NCBI GenBank assembly: GCA_015655125.1
Contig: JAATFP010000061.1
Coordinates: 34,316 to 98,315 of the forward strand
Direction: 5' to 3'
DNA length: 64,000 bases
DNA from: Chitinophagales bacterium
Lineage (GTDB): Bacteria > Bacteroidota > Bacteroidia > Chitinophagales > Chitinophagaceae
The position numbers and the translations under genes are program-made. Positions 9,164 to 17,767 of this stretch are shown in pieces. Numbering within the stretch: the first letter of the stretch is position 1; each line of letters starts with the position of its first letter. The notes under the pieces were generated by a model. That model saw only the letters and a list, made by a program, of their open reading frames with translations. It ran no database searches and was not told the origin of the DNA.

Positions 9164-9466
9164 TCACCTGATGGGATCATGTACCGTCACCAGCTTCGTC
9201 CCATCCGGAAACGTTGCTTCAATTTGTATATCGTGAATCATTTCCGCGATACCCGGCATCACATCTTCCCTCCTTAAAATGGTGGCGCCATATTGCATCA
9301 GTTCTGCTACAGAACGTCCGTCGCGCGCGGCTTCCTGCAACCTGCTGCTGATAAGTGCTATCGCTTCGGGATAATTCAATTTCAATCCGCGCGCCTTACG
9401 TTTCTCTGCAAGTTCGCCCGCAAGGAACAACAATAATTTTTCAGATTCTCTCGGTGTTAAATGCAT
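9164..9466 (-). CDS. ureA: urease gamma subunit
   Basis: 100 residues, the usual length. It begins [20 protein letters not shown], and the end [16 protein letters not shown] is the family signature. It is the first gene of the urease operon. The upstream spacer is shared with gltB, which is divergent. I found no perfect TAnnTTTG box for ureA on the minus strand; a strong one is present in the opposite direction at 9472-9502, only 6 bases from the ureA start. Transcription of ureA may therefore be antisense to the candidate RNA described there. Confidence 0.97.
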   Translation of the reverse strand: MHLTPRESEKLLLFLAGELAEKRKARGLKLNYPEAIALISSRLQEAARDGRSVAELMQYGATILRREDVMPGIAEMIHDIQIEATFPDGTKLVTVHDPIR

Positions 9467-9471
9467 GATCG

Positions 9472-9502
9472 TTTGATCTGATATTGTTTATAAATAGCTT
9501 TG
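9472..9502 (+). promoter_or_regulatory. perfect Bacteroidota promoter, directed away from ureA
   Basis: TTTG at 9472-9475, a 19-base spacer, then TAGCTTTG at 9495-9502. This is an exact match to the phylum consensus TTTG-N19-TAnnTTTG, and the best in the window. Predicted transcription start is about 9509. No recognisable gene lies downstream before the terminator at 9621-9651. Confidence 0.55.
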
Positions 9503-9508
9503 GCCGGT

Positions 9509-9651
9509 TCAATGTTCCGTCTGTACTGCAATATAAGCAGGAAACCAAAACCTTCGCACTGGGAGAAGGTGTATTGGGAGAAATTTTAAAAAAATTTGGA
9601 GATAATTTATTTTTCCTCTGAAACCCTTTATGGTAAAGGGTTTTGTTTTTT
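9509..9651 (+). ncRNA. candidate small RNA between ureA and gltB
   Basis: About 143 bases lie between the perfect promoter at 9472-9502 and a strong intrinsic terminator (stem 9621-9630/9634-9643). A second promoter candidate for gltB lies beyond the terminator, so the unit looks self-contained. It would be antisense to the ureA leader. Internal short stems are possible (CCTTC/GAAGG at about 9551-9569). An ATG at 9512 opens a 25-codon frame to 9589 without a Shine-Dalgarno, so a leaderless micropeptide is the alternative. I recognise no known RNA family. Confidence 0.4.
9621..9651 (+). terminator. intrinsic terminator
   Basis: Perfect 10-bp stem AAACCCTTTA/TAAAGGGTTT with a 3-base loop TGG, then TGTTTTTT. 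The T-run is on the plus strand only, so it would end rightward transcripts that start upstream of the gltB promoter. Confidence 0.65.
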
Positions 9652-9690
9652 CAGATTCGTTTGCAGGTAATAATTAGGGCCAATATTTGG

Positions 9691-9722
9691 TTTGAAAGTG
9701 GTTAATTATAAAATTATATTTA
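9691..9722 (+). promoter_or_regulatory. probable gltB promoter
   Basis: TTTG at 9691-9694, a 20-base spacer, then TATATTTA at 9715-9722, one mismatch from TAnnTTTG. It would give a leader of roughly 115 bases before the gltB ATG at 9846, long enough to hold a regulatory element, though none is recognised. Confidence 0.45.
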
Positions 9723-9845
9723 AAAACTGCAAACTCGACTGCGGAACCTGTCCAACTATCCTTTCATTTTTGATAACTATGCCATGCATAGGTGCTGCCG
9801 GTCCGTCTGGACAATTCATTTTATTTGACCTAACATAAAGAAGTT

Positions 9846-12800
9846 ATGATTGCAACCAAAGGTTTATACGAGCCTTCTTTTGAACACGACTCCTGTGGAA
9901 TCGGCTTTGTGGCGAATATGAAAGGGGGAAAGTCTCATCAGCAGGTTGCCGATGCATTGACTATCCTTGAAAACATGGAGCATCGTGGGGCCTGCGGCTT
10001 CGAAAACAACACCGGTGATGGTGCCGGCATCCTGATACAAATACCCCACGAATTTTTTTTCGATGAATGTCTGAAGCTTGGCTTTCACTTGCCGTCTTCC
10101 GGTAAATACGGCGTTGGCGCGATTTTCTTTCCACGTGAGATCAGGTTGCGGGAAGAATGCCGCGACATTTTCAACCGTTCAGCAGAAAAGTTGGGATTAC
10201 AAATATTGGGTTACCGACAGGTTCCCGTTAATACTAATAATATCGGCGAATCTGCTTTGAGCGTAGAGCCCGCGATGGAACACGTATTCATCGCTTGCCC
10301 CGATCATATCACCAATTCAGAAGTCTTTGAAAGAAAGCTATTCATTCTGCGAAATTATTCAACGCACACCATTACAAATACCGTAAAGCAGGATGCCATT
10401 GGTTTTTATCTTGCTTCGCTTTCACATAAAACAATCGTATATAAAGGTCAGCTTACAAGCAAACAGGTCAGGCATTATTTTCACGACCTGAACGACAGGC
10501 GTGTGGTGAGCGCTTTTGGCCTGGTGCATTCACGTTTTGCCACCAACACTTTTCCGTCGTGGAAACTGGCGCAGCCATTTCGTTTCATCGCTCATAACGG
10601 CGAAATAAATACCTTGCAGGGAAATGTAAACTGGTTCAAAACAGGCGCCCATGGCTTCGCTTCGCCCTGTTTTACAAAGGAGGAAATGGAGATGTTGTTC
10701 CCTATCATTACAAACGGGCAATCGGATTCTGCCTGCCTGGACAACGTGATAGAATTGCTCGTGCTTTCCGGCCGCAGTTTGCCACATGTGATGATGATGC
10801 TGATACCGGAAGCATGGGATGGCAACGAACAAATGGATCCGGTGAAAAAAGCCTTCTACGAATTTCACGCATCGATGATAGAACCCTGGGATGGTCCCGC
10901 ATCCATTTCATTCACGGATGGAAAGATCATTGGCGCAACGCTCGACAGGAACGGGCTGCGCCCTTCGCGTTATTGCGTAACTTATGACGACCGGGTTATT
11001 ATGGCTTCCGAAGCCGGCGCACTTCCGGTGGATCCTGCGCTGGTAAAAGAAAAAGGAAGATTGCAGCCCGGAAAAATGTTTGTAGTAGATATGGAACAGG
11101 GGCGAATTATCAGCGATGAGGAACTAAAGCAATCGATCTGCTCTCAAAAACCTTATGGCGACTGGCTCAACCAATATAAGATCCGGCTGGAAGATCTTCC
11201 GGAGCCGCGCGTAACATTTTCACACCTCACAGATACTTCTATTTTAAAATACCACAAGGTTTTTGGTTACAGTACGGAAGATATAGAAATGGTCATCAAA
11301 CCGATGGCGCTGGATGCAAAGGAACCGATCGGTTCTATGGGAACCGATACGCCGCTTGCGATCCTTAGCGATCAGCCGCAACATTTAAGTTCCTATTTCA
11401 AACAATTATTTGCACAGGTTACCAATCCGCCCATTGATCCGATCCGTGAAAGGATGGTGATGAGCCTTTCGATTTTTGTGGGCAATATCGGCAATTTGCT
11501 GGATGAATCACCGCTGCACTGCCACAACGTGGCATTGAAGCAACCAATTCTCAGCAATAACAAGCTTGAAAAAATAAGAAGCATCGATACCGGAATTTTT
11601 CAGGCAAAAACATTGCAGACCTATTTCCGCGCCGACGGAAAGAACGGTTCGTTAAAAAAAGGCCTGGACCGGTTGTGCCGCTACGCGGAAGATGCCGTGA
11701 ATGACGGATTTGAGGTATTGATATTAACGGATCGTGCGGTAGACAGCGATCACGCTTCGATTCCTACATTGCTCGCCACTGCTGCGGTTCACCATCATCT
11801 CATCAGGAAGGGTTTGCGCGGGCAGGTGGGAATTATTGTAGAAGCCGGGGATGTTTGGGAAGTGCATCATTTTGCTTGTTTGCTTGCTTTCGGCGCTACG
11901 GCCATCAATCCTTATCTCGCGCTGTCTACCATCCGCAGCATGAAATACAATGGCTCTCTGCAAACGGAATATACTGCATACGAGCTTCGTAAAAATTATA
12001 TCAAAGCGGTTTGTGATGGCTTGCTGAAAGTTTTTTCCAAGATGGGAATTTCGACTTTGCAATCCTACCAGGGCGCGCAGATACTGGAAATATTGGGACT
12101 TAATCAGGATGTGGTTTCAAAATATTTTACTGGAGCCACCTCGCGTATCGAAGGCATCGGGCTGGATGAGATCGCAAGAGAAGCGCTGGCAAAGCATTAC
12201 ATCGCGTTCAGCAAAAAAACGATCCCGGTCGACAGGCTGCCTGTTGGCGGAATTTATCAATGGAAACGAAAGGGAGAGTTTCATCTGTTCAATCCGCAAA
12301 CGATCCATTTGCTGCAGCATTCCACCCAAACGAATGACTACGCCATTTTTAAAAAATATTCAAGGCTGGTAAATGATCAGAGCGAAAAAGCGGCAACACT
12401 GAGGAGCTTGTTTCAATTTAAAAAGAACAGGCCTTCGGTTTCTATAAACGAAGTGGAGCCTGCAGAAAATATTTACAAACGTTTCGCCACCGGCGCGATG
12501 TCATTTGGCTCCATTTCCTGGGAAGCCCATACAACACTTGCTATCGCGATGAACCGCCTTGGCGGAAAAAGCAATACCGGCGAAGGTGGCGAAGATGAAA
12601 TCCGCTACGATCGTTTGCCGAACGGCGATTCGATGCGCAGTTCTATCAAGCAGGTGGCGAGCGCAAGATTTGGCGTTACCAGTTTGTATTTGTCAGAAGC
12701 TGATGAGATACAGATTAAAATGGCGCAAGGCGCCAAACCCGGTGAGGGCGGGCAATTACCGGGATACAAAGTAGATGAATGGATCGGTAAGACACGGCAT

Positions 12801-14363
12801 TCGACGCCCGGCGTAGGATTGATTTCTCCGCCGCCGCATCATGATATCTATTCGATTGAAGATCTTGCGCAATTGATATTCGATCTTAAAAATGCAAACC
12901 GTGCTGCACGTATAAATGTAAAACTCGTGAGCAAAGCCGGCGTAGGCACAATCGCTGCCGGCGTTGCAAAAGCAAAAGCAGATGTGATCCTAATTGCCGG
13001 GCACGATGGCGGAACGGGTGCTTCGCCTGTTTCTTCTGTTCGCCATGCAGGATTGCCCTGGGAACTTGGGCTTGCGGAAGCACAACAGACCTTGCTTAAA
13101 AATAAACTGCGCAGCCGCGTGGTATTGCAGGCCGATGGTCAGATGAAGACCGGCCGTGATATTGCGATAGCGGCCCTGCTCGGCGCGGAGGAATGGGGCG
13201 TGGCAACGGCCGCGCTTGTGGTGGAAGGTTGCATCATGATGCGTAAATGTCATCTTAACACCTGCCCGGTGGGTGTTGCAACACAGGACCAGGATCTTAG
13301 AAAGCAGTTTACGGGCAATCCTGACCATATTGTGAATTTCTTCAGATTCATTGTTGAAGAACTACGCGAGATCATGGCGGAATTGGGTTACAGAACTGTG
13401 AATGAAATGGTGGGCCAGGTAAACGATCTTGAAATGCGGGAAAATATTTCCCATTGGAAATTTAAAAATCTTGATCTGTCACCGATCCTGTATCGTGAGC
13501 CTGCAGCAGATTTCACCGGGTTGTATAACCAGGAAAAACAAGATCATGGATTGCGGGATGTACTCGACTGGAAGTTGTTGCAGGCAGCACAAAATGCACT
13601 TGATCACCAGCAAAAAATAACGGCATCGTTTAATATCATCAATACCGACAGAACAACCGGAACGATCTTATCCAACGAAATCACCAAACGCTACAAAGCG
13701 GCCGGACTTCCGGAAGACACGATACATTTTAAATTTACGGGTACGGCCGGGCAAAGTTTTGCGGCCTTCAATACATGCGGTGTTACGATGGAACTGGAAG
13801 GTGATGCAAACGATTATTTTGGTAAAGGACTGAGCGGGGCAAAGCTGATCATTTATCCGCCGAAGGAATCTTCGTTCGTTCCGGAAGAAAACAGCATCAT
13901 TGGCAATGTTGCCTTTTACGGCGCCACAAGCGGCAATGCTTACATACGCGGAAAAGCGGGTGAACGGTTTGCTGTCCGCAATTCCGGCGCAAACGTAGTG
14001 GTGGAAGGCATTGGCGATCATGGTTGCGAATACATGACGGGCGGCCGCGTGATTATTCTTGGCGGTACCGGAAGAAATTTTGCAGCCGGCATGAGCGGCG
14101 GGATCGCGTACATCTATGATGTGAATGCCTCGCTGGCGGCCAATTGCAACAAGGAAATGGTGGATCTTGACCCGGTGGATGAACAGGATGCAAAGGAATT
14201 ATTCAGCATCATTGCGCATCATTACAATTATACAAAGAGTACGGTTGCAAAATTTGTGTTGGACGATTTTGAAAATCAATTACAGCATTTTGTAAAAGTA
14301 TTTCCGAAGGATTACAAAAAAGTATTACAAAAAAATGCGGTCGCAGGAGTGAGTAAAGGATAA
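9846..14363 (+). CDS. gltB: glutamate synthase large subunit
   Basis: 1505 residues, full length. It transfers the glutamine amide nitrogen to 2-oxoglutarate. After a 16-residue propeptide comes the catalytic Cys17 of the class II amidotransferase domain (DSCGIGFVANM). The central and FMN-binding synthase domains follow (GEGGEDEIRY, KPGEGGQLPGYKVD, AGHDGGTGASP). The [3Fe-4S] cluster cysteines lie in CIMMRKCHLNTCPVG. The C-terminal beta-helix domain of G-x-x-G repeats is present. Followed by gltD, it should form the NAD(P)H-dependent enzyme. Position beside urease and amt places it in ammonium assimilation. Confidence 0.97.
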   Translation: MIATKGLYEPSFEHDSCGIGFVANMKGGKSHQQVADALTILENMEHRGACGFENNTGDGAGILIQIPHEFFFDECLKLGFHLPSSGKYGVGAIFFPREIRLREECRDIFNRSAEKLGLQILGYRQVPVNTNNIGESALSVEPAMEHVFIACPDHITNSEVFERKLFILRNYSTHTITNTVKQDAIGFYLASLSHKTIVYKGQLTSKQVRHYFHDLNDRRVVSAFGLVHSRFATNTFPSWKLAQPFRFIAHNGEINTLQGNVNWFKTGAHGFASPCFTKEEMEMLFPIITNGQSDSACLDNVIELLVLSGRSLPHVMMMLIPEAWDGNEQMDPVKKAFYEFHASMIEPWDGPASISFTDGKIIGATLDRNGLRPSRYCVTYDDRVIMASEAGALPVDPALVKEKGRLQPGKMFVVDMEQGRIISDEELKQSICSQKPYGDWLNQYKIRLEDLPEPRVTFSHLTDTSILKYHKVFGYSTEDIEMVIKPMALDAKEPIGSMGTDTPLAILSDQPQHLSSYFKQLFAQVTNPPIDPIRERMVMSLSIFVGNIGNLLDESPLHCHNVALKQPILSNNKLEKIRSIDTGIFQAKTLQTYFRADGKNGSLKKGLDRLCRYAEDAVNDGFEVLILTDRAVDSDHASIPTLLATAAVHHHLIRKGLRGQVGIIVEAGDVWEVHHFACLLAFGATAINPYLALSTIRSMKYNGSLQTEYTAYELRKNYIKAVCDGLLKVFSKMGISTLQSYQGAQILEILGLNQDVVSKYFTGATSRIEGIGLDEIAREALAKHYIAFSKKTIPVDRLPVGGIYQWKRKGEFHLFNPQTIHLLQHSTQTNDYAIFKKYSRLVNDQSEKAATLRSLFQFKKNRPSVSINEVEPAENIYKRFATGAMSFGSISWEAHTTLAIAMNRLGGKSNTGEGGEDEIRYDRLPNGDSMRSSIKQVASARFGVTSLYLSEADEIQIKMAQGAKPGEGGQLPGYKVDEWIGKTRHSTPGVGLISPPPHHDIYSIEDLAQLIFDLKNANRAARINVKLVSKAGVGTIAAGVAKAKADVILIAGHDGGTGASPVSSVRHAGLPWELGLAEAQQTLLKNKLRSRVVLQADGQMKTGRDIAIAALLGAEEWGVATAALVVEGCIMMRKCHLNTCPVGVATQDQDLRKQFTGNPDHIVNFFRFIVEELREIMAELGYRTVNEMVGQVNDLEMRENISHWKFKNLDLSPILYREPAADFTGLYNQEKQDHGLRDVLDWKLLQAAQNALDHQQKITASFNIINTDRTTGTILSNEITKRYKAAGLPEDTIHFKFTGTAGQSFAAFNTCGVTMELEGDANDYFGKGLSGAKLIIYPPKESSFVPEENSIIGNVAFYGATSGNAYIRGKAGERFAVRNSGANVVVEGIGDHGCEYMTGGRVIILGGTGRNFAAGMSGGIAYIYDVNASLAANCNKEMVDLDPVDEQDAKELFSIIAHHYNYTKSTVAKFVLDDFENQLQHFVKVFPKDYKKVLQKNAVAGVSKG

Positions 14364-14390
14364 GTTTTCCGAAGAAGAATTTTTTAACAG

Positions 14391-14430
14391 TTCCCGTCTT
14401 GCCGGCAAAATTTCGCCGGGAAGACGGGAA
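14391..14430. repeat. strong hairpin between gltB and gltD
   Basis: The 87-base gap holds arms TTCCCGTCTT-G-CCGGC and GCCGG-G-AAGACGGGAA, 15 pairs with one mismatch, around a short AT loop. No T-run follows, so it is not a simple terminator. It may stabilise the upstream gltB mRNA end or lower expression of gltD, or it may be a repeat insertion (inference). Confidence 0.55.
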
Positions 14431-14450
14431 GACGAAAGAAAAAAGGTGTC

Positions 14451-15962
14451 ATGGGTAAACCAACAGGCTTCACAGAATTCAACAGGCAACTGCCATCAAA
14501 AGTTCCGGTAGCGGAAAGGCTCCCGAATTACAACGAGTTTGTAAACCGATATTCTGATGAGGAGTTAAACAAGCAGAGCGGTCGCTGCATGGATTGTGGT
14601 GTTCCGTTTTGTCACAGCGGCTGCCCACTGGGCAATGTGATCCCGGAATTCAATGATGCGGTTTATAATAAAGACTGGCAGGAAGCTTATGATATCCTTT
14701 CGTCTACAAATAATTTTCCGGAATTCACGGGCCGCATTTGTCCGGCGCCATGCGAATCTTCCTGCGTGCTCGGTATCAACAGGCCGCCGGTAGCAATCGA
14801 AGAAATAGAGAAACATATCATCGAAATCGCTTTTGAAAAAGGTTTCGTTCAGGCGCATCAGCCCAATATCCGCACAGGAAAAAAAGTGGCCATCGTTGGC
14901 AGCGGACCGGCCGGCCTTGCAGCTGCCGCGCAATTGAATTCGGTGGGACATTCTGTAACCGTTTTTGAAAGAGATGATGCGCCGGGCGGCTTGCTTCGTT
15001 ACGGCATCCCTGATTTTAAATTAGAAAAATGGGTCATCGACAGAAGAATCAGTCTGATGATGGAGGAGGGTATTGTTTTTAAATGCAACGCAAATGTTGG
15101 CGTAAACGTCAGCGTCAGCGATCTGCTTCGCGAATTCCAGGCGATCATATTGGCCGGTGGTTCAACGATCCCGCGCGACCTGGAAGTTCCCGGACGGAAC
15201 CTGAAAGGTGTTCATTTTGCAATGCAATTCTTAAAGCAACAAAACAAGCGCAACGCGCACAAAGATCCCTTGGCAAACGACGGTATTGAAAGCAATATTT
15301 ATGCAGAGGATATTTTGGCCCGCAACAAAAATGTAGTAGTAATTGGCGGTGGCGATACCGGCAGTGATTGCGTGGGCACTTCCAACCGGCATGGCGCAAA
15401 AAGTGTAACCCAGTTTGAACTGCTTCCGCGGCCGCCGGAAAATCGTACCTCACAAATGCCATGGCCGGGCTATCCGATGATACTTAAAACTACTTCTTCG
15501 CATGAAGAGGGCGCGAACCGGCATTGGAGCATTGCGACCAAAGCATTTTTAGGCGATGCAAACGGAAACCTCACCGCGTTGCAGGTGGTGGATCTTGAAT
15601 GGAAAATGCCCCCAGAAGGCGGGCCGGCAAAATTTACAGAAGTTCCGGGAAGTGAGCGAGCCGTTCCTTGTGAACTGGCGTTGCTGGCGATGGGCTTCGT
15701 ATCACCGCAAAAGGAAGGTATGCTGGCGGAACTGGATGTAGAACTGGATGAACGTGGGAATATCCGGGCCGCAGAAAAAAGCTACCGCACCAATATCGCG
15801 AAAATCTTTACGGCCGGCGATATGCGCCGCGGGCAGTCTTTGGTGGTTTGGGCCATCAGCGAAGGAAGAGAATGCGCACGAAAGGTAGACGAAATGCTCT
15901 CCGGCCTTTCATTTTTGGAAACTAAAGATGCATCCGTTCAATTCTTTATAAACAATACGTGA
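14451..15962 (+). CDS. gltD: glutamate synthase small subunit
   Basis: 503 residues. A flavoprotein that feeds electrons from NAD(P)H through FAD and two [4Fe-4S] clusters to GltB. The cluster cysteines are in CMDCGVPFCHSGCPLGN and CPAPCESSCVLG near the N terminus. The FAD site is VAIVGSGPAGLAAAAQL, and the NAD(P)H site VVVIGGGDTGSDCVG. It ends with the AGDMRRGQSLVVWAI motif of the family. It is 87 bases downstream of gltB, past a strong hairpin, and is presumably cotranscribed. Confidence 0.96.
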   Translation: MGKPTGFTEFNRQLPSKVPVAERLPNYNEFVNRYSDEELNKQSGRCMDCGVPFCHSGCPLGNVIPEFNDAVYNKDWQEAYDILSSTNNFPEFTGRICPAPCESSCVLGINRPPVAIEEIEKHIIEIAFEKGFVQAHQPNIRTGKKVAIVGSGPAGLAAAAQLNSVGHSVTVFERDDAPGGLLRYGIPDFKLEKWVIDRRISLMMEEGIVFKCNANVGVNVSVSDLLREFQAIILAGGSTIPRDLEVPGRNLKGVHFAMQFLKQQNKRNAHKDPLANDGIESNIYAEDILARNKNVVVIGGGDTGSDCVGTSNRHGAKSVTQFELLPRPPENRTSQMPWPGYPMILKTTSSHEEGANRHWSIATKAFLGDANGNLTALQVVDLEWKMPPEGGPAKFTEVPGSERAVPCELALLAMGFVSPQKEGMLAELDVELDERGNIRAAEKSYRTNIAKIFTAGDMRRGQSLVVWAISEGRECARKVDEMLSGLSFLETKDASVQFFINNT

Positions 15963-16127
15963 AACAACCAGGGATAAATTCTAATAAATAATCGTCTTCA
16001 AAATTCCCACAAAAACGAATTATAAATTAATATATGTTTATCTAGGCGCTTATAAAATGCCATTTTTATACTATTTTGAGTAAATATTTAAATATTTTTA
16101 TAAATTATAATGTAATATAACTTCTAG

Positions 16128-17522
16128 ATGAAGAAGCTCACTTTTAAGCAACTCGCACCTTTTTTTGTTTTGATAATTGTGGCAGTTGGCGCAGCTTTTG
16201 TTAAGCCTGTTGCGGATTATGTACCGGGTGTAAATGAAACGCAATACAATTCTTCCGATATAGCATGGGTGCTTGTTTCTACTGCGCTGGTATTTTTAAT
16301 GACGCCCGGACTCGCATTTTTTTACGGCGGAATGGTACACCGGAAAAATGTACTTTCTACTATGATCAAAAGCGTGGTGGCTGCCGGAGTGGTAGGTGTG
16401 CTATGGGTGGTGTGCGGCTTCAGTCTTTGCTTTGGAGATTCTATTGGTGGTTTTGTTGGTAATCCCGGCACGTTCGCATTTTTCAAAGGTGTAAATTCAG
16501 GCCCTGCCTGGCCTGCGGCGAATACCATTCCATTATCATTGTTCTCACTATTTCAACTTATGTTCGCAGTCATTACACCGGGTCTTGTGGTAGGTGCCGT
16601 TGCCGAACGTATCCGCTTTACTTCCTATATCCTTTTTACCGTATTATTTTCTTTGCTGGTATACGCGCCCGTGGCACATTGGAGCTGGCACCCGAATGGG
16701 TTCCTTGCAAAAATGGGTGCGCTGGATTTTGCGGGTGGTACGGTTGTACATATTACAGCGGGATGCGCCGCACTTGCCGGCGCATTAGTATTAAAACGCA
16801 GGAAAGTGCATAAAGAACATAAGGAAATCCCGCCTGCAAATATTCCTTATGTTCTTATTGGAACCGGCTTGCTTTGGTTCGGCTGGTTCGGTTTTAATGC
16901 AGGCTCAGCCGTAGCAGCCAATTCCCTCGCTGTAAATGCTTTCGGAACCACCAATACGGCAGCGGCATCGGCGGGGCTTGCCTGGATGTTTTTTGACGTA
17001 TTAAAAGGGAAAAAACCATCTGTATTGGGATTTTGTATCGGTGCGGTGGTGGGACTCGTTGCCATTACACCGGGTGCCGGTTTCGTTGGTATCCCGCAAA
17101 GTATAATTGTTGGCGTGGTAGGCGCCCTTGTTTCAAATATGGCGGTTAGCCTTAAACAAAAATCAACGCTCGACGATACGCTTGATGTATTTCCCTGTCA
17201 CGGTATCGGGGGTATGGTGGGTATGCTCCTAACAGGCGTGTTTGCTTCGAAAGCAGTAAACAGTGTGGGCGCAGATGGCCTGGCATATGGCGGAGCGGGT
17301 TTCTTTTTTACACAATTGAAAGCGCTGCTGATCGTAGTGGCGTACAGCTTTACAGTTTCTTTCCTGATCTTTAAATTCATCAACTTTATTTTGCCCATCA
17401 GGGTTTCGGAGGAAGAAGAAGAACTTGGATTGGATGCAACCCAACACAATGAAAAATATTCGCAGGGAACCTTACTGGTTCACCAGAAGGATGGGCTGGT
17501 ATCTGAAATAGACGTTGATTAA
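16128..17522 (+). CDS. amt: ammonium transporter (Amt family)
   Basis: 464 residues with about eleven membrane helices and an N-terminal hydrophobic segment. The Amt signature DFAGGTVVHITAG carries the first channel histidine, His208. The second, His358, is in DVFPCHGIGGMVG. The phenylalanine-gate region MTPGLAFFYGGMVHRKN is intact. The C-terminal tail after about residue 420 is longer than in AmtB and acidic. No PII (glnK) gene is adjacent in this window, which is unusual for bacterial amt. The 165-base upstream gap is extremely AT-rich and probably holds its own promoter, though no perfect box is seen. Confidence 0.95.
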   Translation: MKKLTFKQLAPFFVLIIVAVGAAFVKPVADYVPGVNETQYNSSDIAWVLVSTALVFLMTPGLAFFYGGMVHRKNVLSTMIKSVVAAGVVGVLWVVCGFSLCFGDSIGGFVGNPGTFAFFKGVNSGPAWPAANTIPLSLFSLFQLMFAVITPGLVVGAVAERIRFTSYILFTVLFSLLVYAPVAHWSWHPNGFLAKMGALDFAGGTVVHITAGCAALAGALVLKRRKVHKEHKEIPPANIPYVLIGTGLLWFGWFGFNAGSAVAANSLAVNAFGTTNTAAASAGLAWMFFDVLKGKKPSVLGFCIGAVVGLVAITPGAGFVGIPQSIIVGVVGALVSNMAVSLKQKSTLDDTLDVFPCHGIGGMVGMLLTGVFASKAVNSVGADGLAYGGAGFFFTQLKALLIVVAYSFTVSFLIFKFINFILPIRVSEEEEELGLDATQHNEKYSQGTLLVHQKDGLVSEIDVD

Positions 17523-17767
17523 GGTAGTTGCCCGCTAACGAAAAAGTACAGTATTGTAAATGTTCGTCGGCAAAGCTTCGCGCCATGCCCCTTTTCTTTA
17601 TCATTAAACCTGTACAATGTTACAAAAACTACAGGATTACATTTTTATGAAAAGGCAGTAACCGTACATTTTGAAAATCTGTAAGACGGGGCCTAAACAC
17701 AATGAAGCTTCGTTAGGCTTGTGTTGCATAAATCATTTTTTGTTACCCAATAGTTTCTTATCGTTTC

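Noticed and set aside
17692..17725. Two crossing stems (CCTAA/TTAGG and AACACAA/TTGTGTT) that could form a pseudoknot after ppc
   Set aside because: Stems of 5 and 7 bp in AT-rich sequence are expected by chance, and no supporting feature is present.
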